Assembly (NCBI RefSeq): GCF_001548475.1
Contig: NZ_LRUJ01000015.1
Coordinates: forward strand, 1 to 64,000
Length of the DNA stretch: 64,000 nucleotides
From: Bordetella hinzii LMG 13501
GTDB lineage: Bacteria > Pseudomonadota > Gammaproteobacteria > Burkholderiales > Burkholderiaceae_B
Direction of reading: 5' to 3'
This document shows positions 7,792 to 15,837 of the stretch, piece after piece. Positions within the stretch are counted from its first letter, which is position 1. Each line of letters begins with the position of its first letter. A program made the position numbers and the translations under genes. The notes below the pieces were generated by a model, which did not search any database, had not been told where the DNA came from, and saw nothing but the letters and a program-made list of their open reading frames with translations.

Positions 7792-8480
7792 TGATGAATC
7801 TGACTTCGCCCGAACGCATTCGCCAGGATGGCCGACTGATCGGCCAAACGCTGCTCAAACTGGCGCTTCCACGTCTGGTGTTCCGGGCGATTGTCCTGGC
7901 TGTCATCGCCGTCATCTGGCTGCTGGCCAGCTCCTGGCTGCTGGCCTTCGGGAAAACCCTGGCTTTCGACAGCCTGCATAGCCTGGGTCAGCAGACCGTC
8001 GACTTGCTCACCCGCATCAACCCCTACTTCTGGTGGGGCGTGGTCGCCATCTGGACGCTGATCGTCTTCTTCGGCGCGCGCAACTGGCTATATGCCAGCC
8101 TGGCCGCCGGCCGGGCGCAGGTGGTGCCGCGCGACGTCCTGGCGCAACTGCGATCGAAACTGAGCGAAGAGGTCGTCGACGTCCTGCGCTGGGTCTGGGG
8201 CGATCGCGAAGAGCCCTTTACCGTGGGCGACCTGCAGCGCAGCTATTTCGAACTGCGCCGCAACCGCATCGGCAAGATCGCGCTGGTGCGCGAGCAGGCC
8301 GCCATCCTGGACCAGCCCGGCGCGCCGGTCCGTGCCCGCGAGCCCGGACGGGAACCCGCCCGCGAGCCCTCCCGTCCCACCATCCGCCCGCCCGAGCCCG
8401 ACCTCCCGCGCGCCCCCGGCCGCTCGCCTTGGCGCCAGGACGACGGGCCCCGCGAACCGCATCTCGGGCCGGATCGCTGA
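7791..8480 (+). CDS. Hypothetical membrane protein with a charged proline-rich tail
   Basis: The 229-residue protein is not recognised. Two long hydrophobic segments lie at about residues 30-52 and 78-96, followed by a soluble domain containing EEVVDVLRWVWGDREEPFTVGDLQ, a segment resembling a small helical domain. The last 50 residues are low complexity, with repeated R-E-P triplets. It diverges from rpoN with start codons only 16 bases apart. There is no visible Shine-Dalgarno, but a -10-like TACAAT lies seven bases upstream. A second ATG immediately follows the first. The function is unknown, and the context with rpoN gives no clear hint. Confidence 0.7.
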   Translation: MMNLTSPERIRQDGRLIGQTLLKLALPRLVFRAIVLAVIAVIWLLASSWLLAFGKTLAFDSLHSLGQQTVDLLTRINPYFWWGVVAIWTLIVFFGARNWLYASLAAGRAQVVPRDVLAQLRSKLSEEVVDVLRWVWGDREEPFTVGDLQRSYFELRRNRIGKIALVREQAAILDQPGAPVRAREPGREPAREPSRPTIRPPEPDLPRAPGRSPWRQDDGPREPHLGPDR

Positions 8481-8537
8481 CACTCCGGCAGGCGCTGCCA
8501 TTTGCGCGCCGCGCCAAAATGTGTTTGACTATCGGTC

Positions 8538-8690
8538 ATGGCTACCCAACGCACCGCCCAACTTTCCGCATCCGGACGCGCAAGCGCCCCGGTGTCGGTC
8601 GCGGCTGCGTCCCTGCTGGCCTCTTCCCTCCTGGGTGGCGTCGCCACCCTAGCGCTATCGCTACACCTACCGATCGGTTGCCGGGCCTAG
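8538..8690 (+). CDS. Putative leucine leader peptide of leuA (50 aa)
   Basis: A short frame from ATG 8538 to TAG 8688-8690 lies in the 375-base gap before leuA. Of its 50 residues nine are leucine, and four of the last codons are CUA, a codon that is scarce in this GC-rich sequence: Leu-Ala-Leu-Ser-Leu-His-Leu at 8649-8669 is written CTA GCG CTA TCG CTA CAC CTA. Clusters of rare cognate codons are the hallmark of amino-acid leader peptides controlling biosynthetic operons. The start has no SD; a weak -10-like GACTAT at 8527-8532 would make it nearly leaderless. The RNA at the CUA codons can pair with the leuA SD (see findings). The regulatory role is an inference. Confidence 0.72.
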   Translation: MATQRTAQLSASGRASAPVSVAAASLLASSLLGGVATLALSLHLPIGCRA

Positions 8691-8855
8691 TGCCCCGTGG
8701 TAGCTCGGCACCCGTACGTTTGCCACACGTCTTCCCCCTGTTTTAAAAACTGAATTCGGCCGCCACCCTGGCCGACGCCGGCTTGAAACCGCCACCCTGG
8801 TTCGCCGCGCCCGTGATACCCCTGGGATTCAACCGAAACCGATTGAGGTGTACCG
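8659..8855 (+). promoter_or_regulatory. Long-range RNA pairing that could hide the leuA ribosome-binding site
   Basis: By inspection, 8662-8668 (TACACCT) is complementary to 8846-8852 (AGGTGTA), which includes most of the leuA SD. Bases 8673-8679 (ATCGGTT) are complementary to 8837-8843 (AACCGAT). The two helices are collinear, separated by a small internal loop, and extended by C8659-G8855 and G8660-C8854 beyond one mismatch. The left strand is the CUA-codon run of the leader peptide. I see no stem followed by a T-run between leader and leuA, so control at translation seems more likely than at termination. Confidence 0.6.
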
Positions 8856-10565
8856 ATGCTTGCCAACCCCGCCACCAAATACGTGCCGTTCCAGCCCTTC
8901 GCCCGGGATTTCTCCGAGCGCACCTGGCCCAGCCGCCGGATCACCCAGGCGCCGATCTGGATGAGCACCGACCTGCGCGACGGCAACCAGGCCCTGATCG
9001 AGCCCATGAGCGTGGAGCGCAAGATGCGCTTCTTCGAACAGCTGGTGAAGATCGGCTTCAAGGAGATCGAGGTCGGTTTTCCGTCCGCGTCGCAGACCGA
9101 CTTCGACTTCGTGCGCAAGCTCATCGACGAGAAGCGCATCCCCGATGACGTCACCATCATCGTGCTCACGCAATCGCGCGAAGACCTGATCAATCGTACG
9201 GCCGAGGCCGCCGCGGGCGCCAAGCAGGCCATGATCCATCTCTACAACGCCTGCGCGCCGGCCTTCCGCAAGATCGTCTTCAACATGAGCAAGGACGAGA
9301 TCAAGAACATCGCGCTGACCGGCACGCGCATGGTCAAGGCCGCGATGGCGCGCTATCCGCAGACGCAGTGGCGCTATGAATATTCGCCGGAAGTCTTCAG
9401 CACCACCGAACCCGAATTCGCCCTCGAAGTCTCCAACGCCGTGGCCGAGGCCTGGGACGCCACGCCCGCGCGCAAGATGGTGCTCAACCTGCCGGCCACC
9501 ATCGAGGCCACCTCGCCCAATCTGTACGCCGACCAGATCGAGTGGATGCACAAGAACCTGGCCCGCCGCGACAGCATCGTCTTGAGCGTGCACCCGCACA
9601 ATGACCGCGGCACCGCCGTGGCGGCCGCCGAGTTTGCCGTCATGGCCGGCGCCGACCGCATCGAAGGCTGCCTGTTCGGCAGCGGCGAGCGGACCGGCAA
9701 CGTCGACCTGGTCACGCTGGCGCTCAACCTCTACACGCAGGGTGTGCATCCCGGCCTGGACTTCTCCGACATCGACGAAGTGCGCCGCTGTGCCGAGTAC
9801 TGCAACCAGCTGCCCGTGCATCCGCGCCATCCCTATGCCGGCGACCTGGTGTTCACCGCCTTCTCGGGTTCGCACCAGGACGCCATCAAGAAGGGCTTTG
9901 CGCAGCAGAAGGCCGATGGCGTCTGGGAAGTCCCCTATCTGCCCATCGACCCTGCCGACCTGGGCCGCAGCTACGACGCCGTGATCCGCGTCAACAGCCA
10001 GTCGGGCAAGGGCGGCGTGTCCTACCTGCTCGAGCAGGAACACGGCCTGGTGCTGCCGCGCCGCCTGCAGATCGAGTTCAGCCGCGCCATCCAGCGCGTG
10101 ACCGACGAGACCGGCCGCGAAGTCACCAGCGAAGACGTGTACACCATCTTCGCCAGCGAATATCTCGAACAGCGCGGCCCCTGGAAGCTGGTGCGCCACC
10201 GCATCGACGGCAATCCCAGCGCCGGCGCCGGCAAGCAGTTCGCCATCGAGGCCGAGCTGGAATACAACGGCGAGCGCCGCATCGTGAAGGGCAATGGCGA
10301 CGGCGCCATCTCGGCCTTCGTCGCCGCGCTGGACGTCCCCGTGCGCATCATGGACTACCATGAGCATGCCATCGGCACCGGCACCGACACCCGCGCGGCG
10401 AGCTATGTCGAAGTGCGCGTGGGCGACTCGCCCACCGGGTTTGGCGTGGGCATCGACCGTGACATCGTGACCGCTTCCTTCCAAGCGGTGCTGACCGCGG
10501 TCAACCGCCATATCCAGTCGCAAGGCGAGGCCGTGCCCGCCGACGACGAAGCGGCCGTCGCCTGA
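8856..10565 (+). CDS. leuA: 2-isopropylmalate synthase, long form
   Basis: LeuA condenses acetyl-CoA and 2-ketoisovalerate in the first committed step of leucine synthesis. At 569 residues it belongs to the long (type 2) group also found in actinobacteria, rather than the roughly 520-residue enterobacterial form. The HMGL-like catalytic barrel spans about residues 30-310, with metal/substrate residues in LRDGNQ (40-45) and HPHNDRGTA (246-254). The C-terminal LeuA dimer/regulatory domain, where leucine binds in the family, covers about residues 440-560. An SD (GAGGTG) lies five bases before the ATG and is complementary to the upstream leader. The gene is monocistronic, ending at a strong terminator. 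Confidence 0.96.
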   Translation: MLANPATKYVPFQPFARDFSERTWPSRRITQAPIWMSTDLRDGNQALIEPMSVERKMRFFEQLVKIGFKEIEVGFPSASQTDFDFVRKLIDEKRIPDDVTIIVLTQSREDLINRTAEAAAGAKQAMIHLYNACAPAFRKIVFNMSKDEIKNIALTGTRMVKAAMARYPQTQWRYEYSPEVFSTTEPEFALEVSNAVAEAWDATPARKMVLNLPATIEATSPNLYADQIEWMHKNLARRDSIVLSVHPHNDRGTAVAAAEFAVMAGADRIEGCLFGSGERTGNVDLVTLALNLYTQGVHPGLDFSDIDEVRRCAEYCNQLPVHPRHPYAGDLVFTAFSGSHQDAIKKGFAQQKADGVWEVPYLPIDPADLGRSYDAVIRVNSQSGKGGVSYLLEQEHGLVLPRRLQIEFSRAIQRVTDETGREVTSEDVYTIFASEYLEQRGPWKLVRHRIDGNPSAGAGKQFAIEAELEYNGERRIVKGNGDGAISAFVAALDVPVRIMDYHEHAIGTGTDTRAASYVEVRVGDSPTGFGVGIDRDIVTASFQAVLTAVNRHIQSQGEAVPADDEAAVA

Positions 10566-10587
10566 CGCGCCGCCGCCGCAGGGCCCG

Positions 10588-10613
10588 AGCCCGGTCTTCG
10601 GACCGGGCTTTTT
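10588..10613 (+). terminator. Intrinsic terminator of leuA
   Basis: A nine-base-pair stem AGCCCGGTC/GACCGGGCT capped by a TTCG tetraloop is followed by a T-run. Confidence 0.93.
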
Positions 10614-10653
10614 CTTGGCCCGCGGACGCCGCCCGGCACCGTTTACGGAGGGC

Positions 10654-11943
10654 TCAGCTTTCCTGCTGGAGAATGCGGTGCATCCAGCGCGCCATCGCGA
10701 GCAGGGTATGGTCGCTGTGCGGCGCGCCCACGGCCTGCAGGCCCACAGGCAGGCCCTGGGGACCCTGCGCGAAAGGCAGGTGCACGGCAGGGAAGCCGAA
10801 GAGCGTCCAGACGCGGCAAAACAGCGGGTCTCCCGTACCCTGGTCAAAGAAAGGCGCCTCGCCCGTGGCGCTGGGGGCCAGGATCACATCGTAGCGGTCG
10901 AACCATTGCAGGGCCCGGCCACGGGCGGTGCTGGCGCGCGCCAGGCGCTCCTGGTGGTCCTGGGCGCGGATGGCCGCGCCCGCATCAAGGATGGCCAGCA
11001 GGCGGGTGCTCAGCTGCGCGCGGCAGCGGGTGCGCTCGAAAGCCAGCGCCTGGGCGGCCTCGAAGGCCATGACGTCGGCATGCAGTTGCACCAGGCTGCA
11101 ATCTTCCGACGGCAGCGCCACTTCCTCGACCTGCGCGCCAGCGCGCGACAACTGCCGCGCCGCCTCTTCGTAGGCATTGCGCGTCTCGGGCAGGGTATGG
11201 CGCCACTGGAAGGTGCGCAGCATACCCACGCGCGGCCGCTCGGCATCCTGCAGCTCGCGCAAGCGCGCATCGCCCATCAGGACCGACGCCAGCAGCGCCA
11301 CATCGTCGATGCTGCGCGCCAGGCCGCCTACGGTGTCCAGGCTTTCGCTCAAGCTCTTCATGCCGGCGCGCGGCACGCGCCCGAACGTCGGCTTGTAGCC
11401 CACGATGCCGCAATAGGCGGCGGGACGGATGAGCGATCCGGCCGTCTGGGTGCCGATGGCCAGCGGCACCATGTCGTCGGCCACGGCCGCGGCCGATCCG
11501 CTCGAAGAGCCGCCCGGCGTATAGGCGGTATTGCGTGGATTGCGGGTAGGCCCTGGCTGGTAGGTCGCGAATTCGGTGGTGACCGTCTTGCCCAGCACCA
11601 GCGCGCCCGCCTCGCGGCACAGCGCCACGACCGAGGCGTCCGAATCCGGCTGGTGCGCGCCGTAGATGCCCGACCCATAGCGCGTGGGAAAGTCCTGCGT
11701 GTCAAAGACATCTTTGACGCCGAGCGGCAGGCCATGGAGGATGCCCTGCACACTGGCGTTGTCCAGCGCCTGCGCCTGCGCGATGGCTTGCGCCGGATCC
11801 AGGGCCGCCCAGGCCTGCACGGCCGGCTCCCGCTGCTCGATGCGCGCCAGGCAGGCGCGCGCCATTTGCACTGCCGTGAGTTCACGGCGCTGCAAACGCT
11901 TGACGGCCTCCAGCGCGCCAAGCTGATTCAAGGCTTTCGCCAT
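10654..11943 (-). CDS. Amidase signature family amidohydrolase
   Basis: The 429-residue protein has the amidase-signature fold, whose members hydrolyse carboxylic or aryl amides with a Ser-cisSer-Lys triad. The catalytic Lys lies in GVKDVFDT, and the glycine/serine loop PGGSSSGSAAAVA carries the cis-Ser, followed by TQTAGSLIRPAAYCGIVGYKPT with the nucleophilic Ser. I chose MAKALNQLG as start because AGGGA lies about seven bases upstream; an ATG six bases earlier is possible, and the open frame continues further upstream without an SD. It diverges from a LacI regulator across 237 bases that include an operator-like palindrome, so it may be under that regulator. The substrate is unknown; it resembles biuret- or allophanate-type and general amidases rather than GatA. 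Confidence 0.85.
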   Translation of the reverse strand: MAKALNQLGALEAVKRLQRRELTAVQMARACLARIEQREPAVQAWAALDPAQAIAQAQALDNASVQGILHGLPLGVKDVFDTQDFPTRYGSGIYGAHQPDSDASVVALCREAGALVLGKTVTTEFATYQPGPTRNPRNTAYTPGGSSSGSAAAVADDMVPLAIGTQTAGSLIRPAAYCGIVGYKPTFGRVPRAGMKSLSESLDTVGGLARSIDDVALLASVLMGDARLRELQDAERPRVGMLRTFQWRHTLPETRNAYEEAARQLSRAGAQVEEVALPSEDCSLVQLHADVMAFEAAQALAFERTRCRAQLSTRLLAILDAGAAIRAQDHQERLARASTARGRALQWFDRYDVILAPSATGEAPFFDQGTGDPLFCRVWTLFGFPAVHLPFAQGPQGLPVGLQAVGAPHSDHTLLAMARWMHRILQQES

Positions 11944-12130
11944 CCCCATTTCCCTATATCGATCGTGCGCCCTGTATGTGGTTCCAGCCTGGCGCATCAA
12001 TAGCCGCAGTGTAGAAGCAAGCGCCCGCCATATGCAAAGTCGGAATAGCACTGAAACCTAGGGCTTTCCCGCTGATACTGCCGTCTTCTTCGGTTCCGAT
12101 TCGAATTGCTGCACAGGATTGCAGGTATAC

Positions 12131-12152
12131 GAGTGACATATTGTTGTCACTC
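12131..12152. promoter_or_regulatory. Perfect inverted repeat, probable LacI-family operator
   Basis: GAGTGACA and TGTCACTC form a perfect 8-bp inverted repeat around a six-base AT-rich spacer (TATTGT). It lies 28 bases upstream of the LacI-family start and about 190 bases upstream of the divergent amidase, an ideal position for autoregulation. Confidence 0.65.
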
Positions 12153-12180
12153 CGCATCTCCATCATGTCCTGCGCTTTAC

Positions 12181-13230
12181 ATGAAGTCCCAGTCCAAAGG
12201 ACCGTCCCGCGCGTCGATTCTGGAAATCGCGCGTGAGGCCAAGGTATCCACGGCAACGGTTTCACGGGCGTTCAACCGCCCTGAGCTCCTGCATGCCGAG
12301 ACGCTCGGCCGCGTCAAGCGCGTCGCGCGGCAACTGGGGTTCCGGCCCAACCTGGTGGGACGCAGCCTGCGGCGGGGCAGTACGCAGACGATAGGCGTGC
12401 TCCTGCCGACCCTGACCAACCCTGTATTCGCGGAGTGCTTCGAAGGGGCTTGCCGATACGCCCAGAATATCGGTTACAGCATCATGGTCGCAACGACCAA
12501 CTACGACCACGAAGGCGAACTCGAAAGCCTGCACACCTTGCTGGATCATCAAGTCGACGGGCTGATACTGACCCTGGGCTCCGCCGTCCCGCTCGCCAGC
12601 CATGATCTGCTGCAAAGGGCGCAAGCCACGCCCTACATCCTCGCCTACAGCATGCTCCCCGGTATTCCTTCCGTCACGATCGACGATTTCCGCGCCAGCC
12701 AGCACCTGGCCGAACTGCTGGCCGCGTTCAATCACCGGCGCATGGTCTTCCTGTCTGGGCCCCTGAAAGATTCCGATCGCGCCGCCAGACGCCTGCTCGG
12801 CGCGCGCGCCTGCGCCGAACGGCTCGGCTTCGACCCGGTGCCTCATGTCGTCATGCCCACGCACGTCGAGTGCGACCCAGTACAAGTCGAGCGCTTGCTC
12901 CAGCACCACCGGCCGCCCATCGCCGTCATGTGCTCCAACGACTTGCTCGCGCTGTCGCTCATGTCGATCTGCCGGTCGCTGGAGCTGCGCATCCCGCAGG
13001 ATGTATCGGTCTGCGGTTTCGATGGCATCGCGCCGGGCGCCATGTACGACCCGCCCCTGACGTCGGTGGTGCAACCCAGCATCGAGATCGGGCATATCGC
13101 CTGCAAGAAACTGCTGGACCACCTGACCGCCAACCACCGCCTGGCTTCCGCGATCGTGCCGCATCGCATCTTCGAAGGCGGCACGGTCTGCACGCTTCCC
13201 CCTCGCCCCGACAAAGGAGCAGCACCATGA
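12181..13230 (+). CDS. LacI family transcriptional regulator
   Basis: I start at MKSQSKGPSRASI because the LacI helix-turn-helix follows at once (ILEIAREAKVSTATVSRAFNRPELLHAETLGRVKRVARQLGFRPN, residues about 13-58, containing the hinge-helix region). Upstream in-frame ATGs would cover the palindromic operator. The remaining 290 residues form the periplasmic-binding-protein-like effector domain, with the usual IGVLLPTLTNPVFAE start. Its final codons overlap the start of the next gene (ATGA at 13227-13230), so it is translated with the ABC transporter operon and probably senses that transporter's substrate. The length of 349 residues is typical. Confidence 0.9.
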   Translation: MKSQSKGPSRASILEIAREAKVSTATVSRAFNRPELLHAETLGRVKRVARQLGFRPNLVGRSLRRGSTQTIGVLLPTLTNPVFAECFEGACRYAQNIGYSIMVATTNYDHEGELESLHTLLDHQVDGLILTLGSAVPLASHDLLQRAQATPYILAYSMLPGIPSVTIDDFRASQHLAELLAAFNHRRMVFLSGPLKDSDRAARRLLGARACAERLGFDPVPHVVMPTHVECDPVQVERLLQHHRPPIAVMCSNDLLALSLMSICRSLELRIPQDVSVCGFDGIAPGAMYDPPLTSVVQPSIEIGHIACKKLLDHLTANHRLASAIVPHRIFEGGTVCTLPPRPDKGAAP

Positions 13231-14225
13231 AACGCTTCCTCATTCTCGCCCTGGCCGCGCTGGTCCTGGCCGGCGCCCAGGCCCGGGCCGCCGACGCCAT
13301 CTGCTACAACTGCCCGCCCGAGTGGGCCGATTGGGCCTCGGCGCTGAAGGCCATCAAGGAAAAGACGGGCATCACGGTGCCCGGCGACAACAAGAACTCC
13401 GGCCAGGCCCTGGCCTCGCTGGCCGCCGAACGCAAGAACCCGGTGGCCGACGTGGTCTACTACGGCGTGAGCTTCGGCATCCAGGCGGCCAAGGACGGCC
13501 TGGTGCAGGCCTACAAGCCGGCGCACTGGGACCAGATCCCCGCCGGCATGAAAGACGCCGACGGCAAGTGGTTCGCCATCCACTCCGGCACGCTGGGCTT
13601 CATGGTCAATGTCGATGCCCTGGGCGGCAAGCCCGTGCCGGCCTCCTGGGCCGATCTGCTCCAGCCCGCGTACCGCGGCATGGTCGGCTACCTGGACCCG
13701 GCCTCGGCCTTCGTGGGCTATGTCGGCGCGGTCGCCGTCAATCAGGCGCTGGGCGGCTCGTTGGACGATTTCGGTCCCGGCATCGCCTGGTTCAAGAAGA
13801 TGCAGCAGAACAAGCCCATCGTGCCCAAGCAGACGGCCTACGCGCGCGTGCTCTCGGGCGAGATCCCCATCCTGGTCGACTACGACTTCAATGCCTACCG
13901 CGCCAAGTACAAGGACGGCGCCAATGTCGTCTTCGTGATCCCGGCCGAAGGCACGGTGGCCGTGCCCTACGTCATGAGCCTGGTGAACGATGCGCCGCAT
14001 GCCGCCAATGGCCGCCGCGTGCTGGACTTCACGCTCTCGGACGAAGGCCAGGCCATCTGGGCCCGCGCCTACCTGCGCCCGGTGCGCGCGGCCACGGTGC
14101 CGCCCGAGGTGCAGGCCCGCTTCTTGCCGGCCAGCGAATATGCGCGTGCCGGCACGGTGGACTACGGCAAGATGGCCGAAGCCCAGCGCGGCTTCTCCGA
14201 GCGTTACGCCAAAGAGGTGCAATGA
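13227..14225 (+). CDS. ABC transporter periplasmic substrate-binding protein (family 1)
   Basis: A signal peptide (MKRFLILALAALVLAGAQARA) precedes a 310-residue mature protein of the extracellular solute-binding family 1/iron-type cluster. This cluster includes binding proteins for ferric ion, spermidine, phosphonates and sugar phosphates (AfuA). A CYNCPP segment directly follows the signal peptide. The start overlaps the LacI gene stop, and a GGAG SD is present (AAAGGAGCAGCACC). The two permeases, the ATPase and a phosphodiesterase follow in one operon, which argues for a phosphorylated or phosphodiester substrate rather than iron. That substrate assignment is inference. Confidence 0.85.
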   Translation: MKRFLILALAALVLAGAQARAADAICYNCPPEWADWASALKAIKEKTGITVPGDNKNSGQALASLAAERKNPVADVVYYGVSFGIQAAKDGLVQAYKPAHWDQIPAGMKDADGKWFAIHSGTLGFMVNVDALGGKPVPASWADLLQPAYRGMVGYLDPASAFVGYVGAVAVNQALGGSLDDFGPGIAWFKKMQQNKPIVPKQTAYARVLSGEIPILVDYDFNAYRAKYKDGANVVFVIPAEGTVAVPYVMSLVNDAPHAANGRRVLDFTLSDEGQAIWARAYLRPVRAATVPPEVQARFLPASEYARAGTVDYGKMAEAQRGFSERYAKEVQ

Positions 14226-15040
14226 TGTCCCGCCGCCGCTGGTGGTGGTTCGCCGCGCCGGCGGCAGCGGTCTTCCTGGCGTTCTGGCTGCTGCCCATGG
14301 TGGCGCTGGCCTGGCTGGGCGCGTCGCCGCGCGACGGGCGATCCGCCTACCTGGCCATCCTGTCCCATCCGGCCTATTGGCGCAGTCTCCTGAACACCGT
14401 GGCGCTGTCGCTGGGCGCCACGGCCGCGACCTTGCTGCTGGCCCTGCCCACCGGCCGTTTCCTGGCGTGGCATCCGGTTTTCCCGGGCCGGCGCCTGCTC
14501 ATGGCCATGCTGACCTTCCCGCTGGCCTTTCCCGGCGTGGTGGTCGGTTTCTTCATCATCCTGATGGCCGGCCGACAGGGCGTCTTCGCCGCCTTGAGCA
14601 AATGGCTGACCGGCGAACCCGTGGTGTTCGCCTACGGCATGGCGGGGCTGTTTCTCGGCTATCTGTATTTCTCGCTGCCGCGCGCCATCGGCATGGTCTC
14701 GGCTGCGGCGCAAGGCATGGACCGCAGTCTGCTCGAAGCCGGGCGCACCCTGGGCGCTTCAGCCTGGCGGCGCTTTGCCGACATCGAGCTCGCGGCGCTG
14801 GCGCCTGCGCTGGCTGGCGCCGCGGCCATCAGCTTCGCCACCAGCATGGGGGCCTTCGGCACCGCTTTCACGCTGGCCGCGCGCATCGATGTGCTGCCGC
14901 TGACGATCTATAACGAATTCACCAACTACGCCAACATCCCCGTGGCCGCGGCGCTGTCAGTGTTCCTGGGCGCGGCTTCCTGGGCCGTCATGTATGCCGC
15001 CCATGCCCTGGGCAGCGCGCGCACCGGAGCGGCCGCCTGA
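14225..15040 (+). CDS. ABC transporter permease, first subunit
   Basis: The 271-residue inner-membrane protein has six predicted hydrophobic segments and the EAA-type cytoplasmic loop (SLLEAGRTLGASAWRRFADIELAALAPAL, around residues 170-200) that contacts the ATPase. It belongs to the binding-protein-dependent permease family seen with family 1 binding proteins. Two ATGs occur in tandem at 14222 and 14225. The second gives better spacing from AAAGAGGTG; the first overlaps the previous stop. The gene starts right at the end of the binding-protein gene and is followed two bases later by the second permease. Confidence 0.87.
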   Translation: MSRRRWWWFAAPAAAVFLAFWLLPMVALAWLGASPRDGRSAYLAILSHPAYWRSLLNTVALSLGATAATLLLALPTGRFLAWHPVFPGRRLLMAMLTFPLAFPGVVVGFFIILMAGRQGVFAALSKWLTGEPVVFAYGMAGLFLGYLYFSLPRAIGMVSAAAQGMDRSLLEAGRTLGASAWRRFADIELAALAPALAGAAAISFATSMGAFGTAFTLAARIDVLPLTIYNEFTNYANIPVAAALSVFLGAASWAVMYAAHALGSARTGAAA

Positions 15041-15042
15041 CC

Positions 15043-15837
15043 ATGAGCCCATTGCATTCCCGCAACGACAGCCGGCTGGGGCTGTTGATCACACTGGCGG
15101 TTGCTTCCTTCCTGATCGGGCCGGTCGTGCTGTCCGTGCTGGCCGGCCTGACACGCAATTACTTCCTCGGCCTGTCCAGCGGATTGACGCTGCGCTGGAT
15201 CGCCGAGGTCTGGTCCCTGTATGCGGACACGATAGGGCGCTCCTTGCTGGTGGCCCTGCTGACCCTGGCCATCAGCACGGTATTGGGCGTGCCGCTGGCC
15301 TGGGTGCTCACCCTCTTTCCCGGCCGCGCCGGCCGGGCCCTGGAAGAACTGCTCACCTTGCCGGTCGCCGTGCCCGGCCTGGCGTCGGCGCTCGCCCTCA
15401 TTATCTCCTGGGGCACGCTGCCCGGCCTGCGCGGCAGCCTGTGGTTCATTGTCATCGGCCATGTGCTGTTTACCTTGCCCTTCATGGTGCGCGCCGCGCG
15501 CGCCAGCATGGCCCAGGGCCTGGCCGTGCTCGACGAGGCGGCGGCCACGCTGGGCGCCGGCCGGCTTGCGCGTTTTTTCACCATCGTCGTGCCCAATGCC
15601 ATGCCCGGCATCCTGACCGGCGCCCTGAGCGTGCTGACACTGTCCATCGGCGAGTTCAACCTCACCTGGCTGCTGCATACGCCGCTCACCAAGACCCTGC
15701 CCGTGGGCCTGGCCGACAGCTATGCCTCCATGCGGCTGGAAATCGCTTCAGCCTACACCCTCGTTTTCCTGCTCATGCTGCTGCCCCTGATGGTAGGTTT
15801 GCAGTGGCTGGCGCGCTCCCGTGCGACTCCCTCATGA
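15043..15837 (+). CDS. ABC transporter permease, second subunit
   Basis: The 264-residue inner-membrane protein has six hydrophobic segments and an EAA loop (AVLDEAAATLGAGRLARFFTIVVPNAMPGI, around residues 160-190). It pairs with the permease that ends two bases before it. Its stop overlaps the start of the ATPase gene (ATGA), indicating translational coupling. The motif LPVAVPGLASALAL is typical of the family. Confidence 0.87.
   Translation: MSPLHSRNDSRLGLLITLAVASFLIGPVVLSVLAGLTRNYFLGLSSGLTLRWIAEVWSLYADTIGRSLLVALLTLAISTVLGVPLAWVLTLFPGRAGRALEELLTLPVAVPGLASALALIISWGTLPGLRGSLWFIVIGHVLFTLPFMVRAARASMAQGLAVLDEAAATLGAGRLARFFTIVVPNAMPGILTGALSVLTLSIGEFNLTWLLHTPLTKTLPVGLADSYASMRLEIASAYTLVFLLMLLPLMVGLQWLARSRATPS

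Noticed and set aside
8681-8750. Possible intrinsic terminator in the leuA leader
   Set aside because: Short stems such as GTGCC/GGCAC and ACGT/ACGT exist, and TTTTAAAAA occurs at 8741-8749, but no stable GC stem lies directly before a T-run, so I do not call a terminator.
8829-10847. A 672-codon open frame antisense to leuA on the minus strand
   Set aside because: It mirrors the codon structure of leuA in very GC-rich DNA, has no start with an SD and encodes low-complexity His/Gly/Ala-rich sequence.
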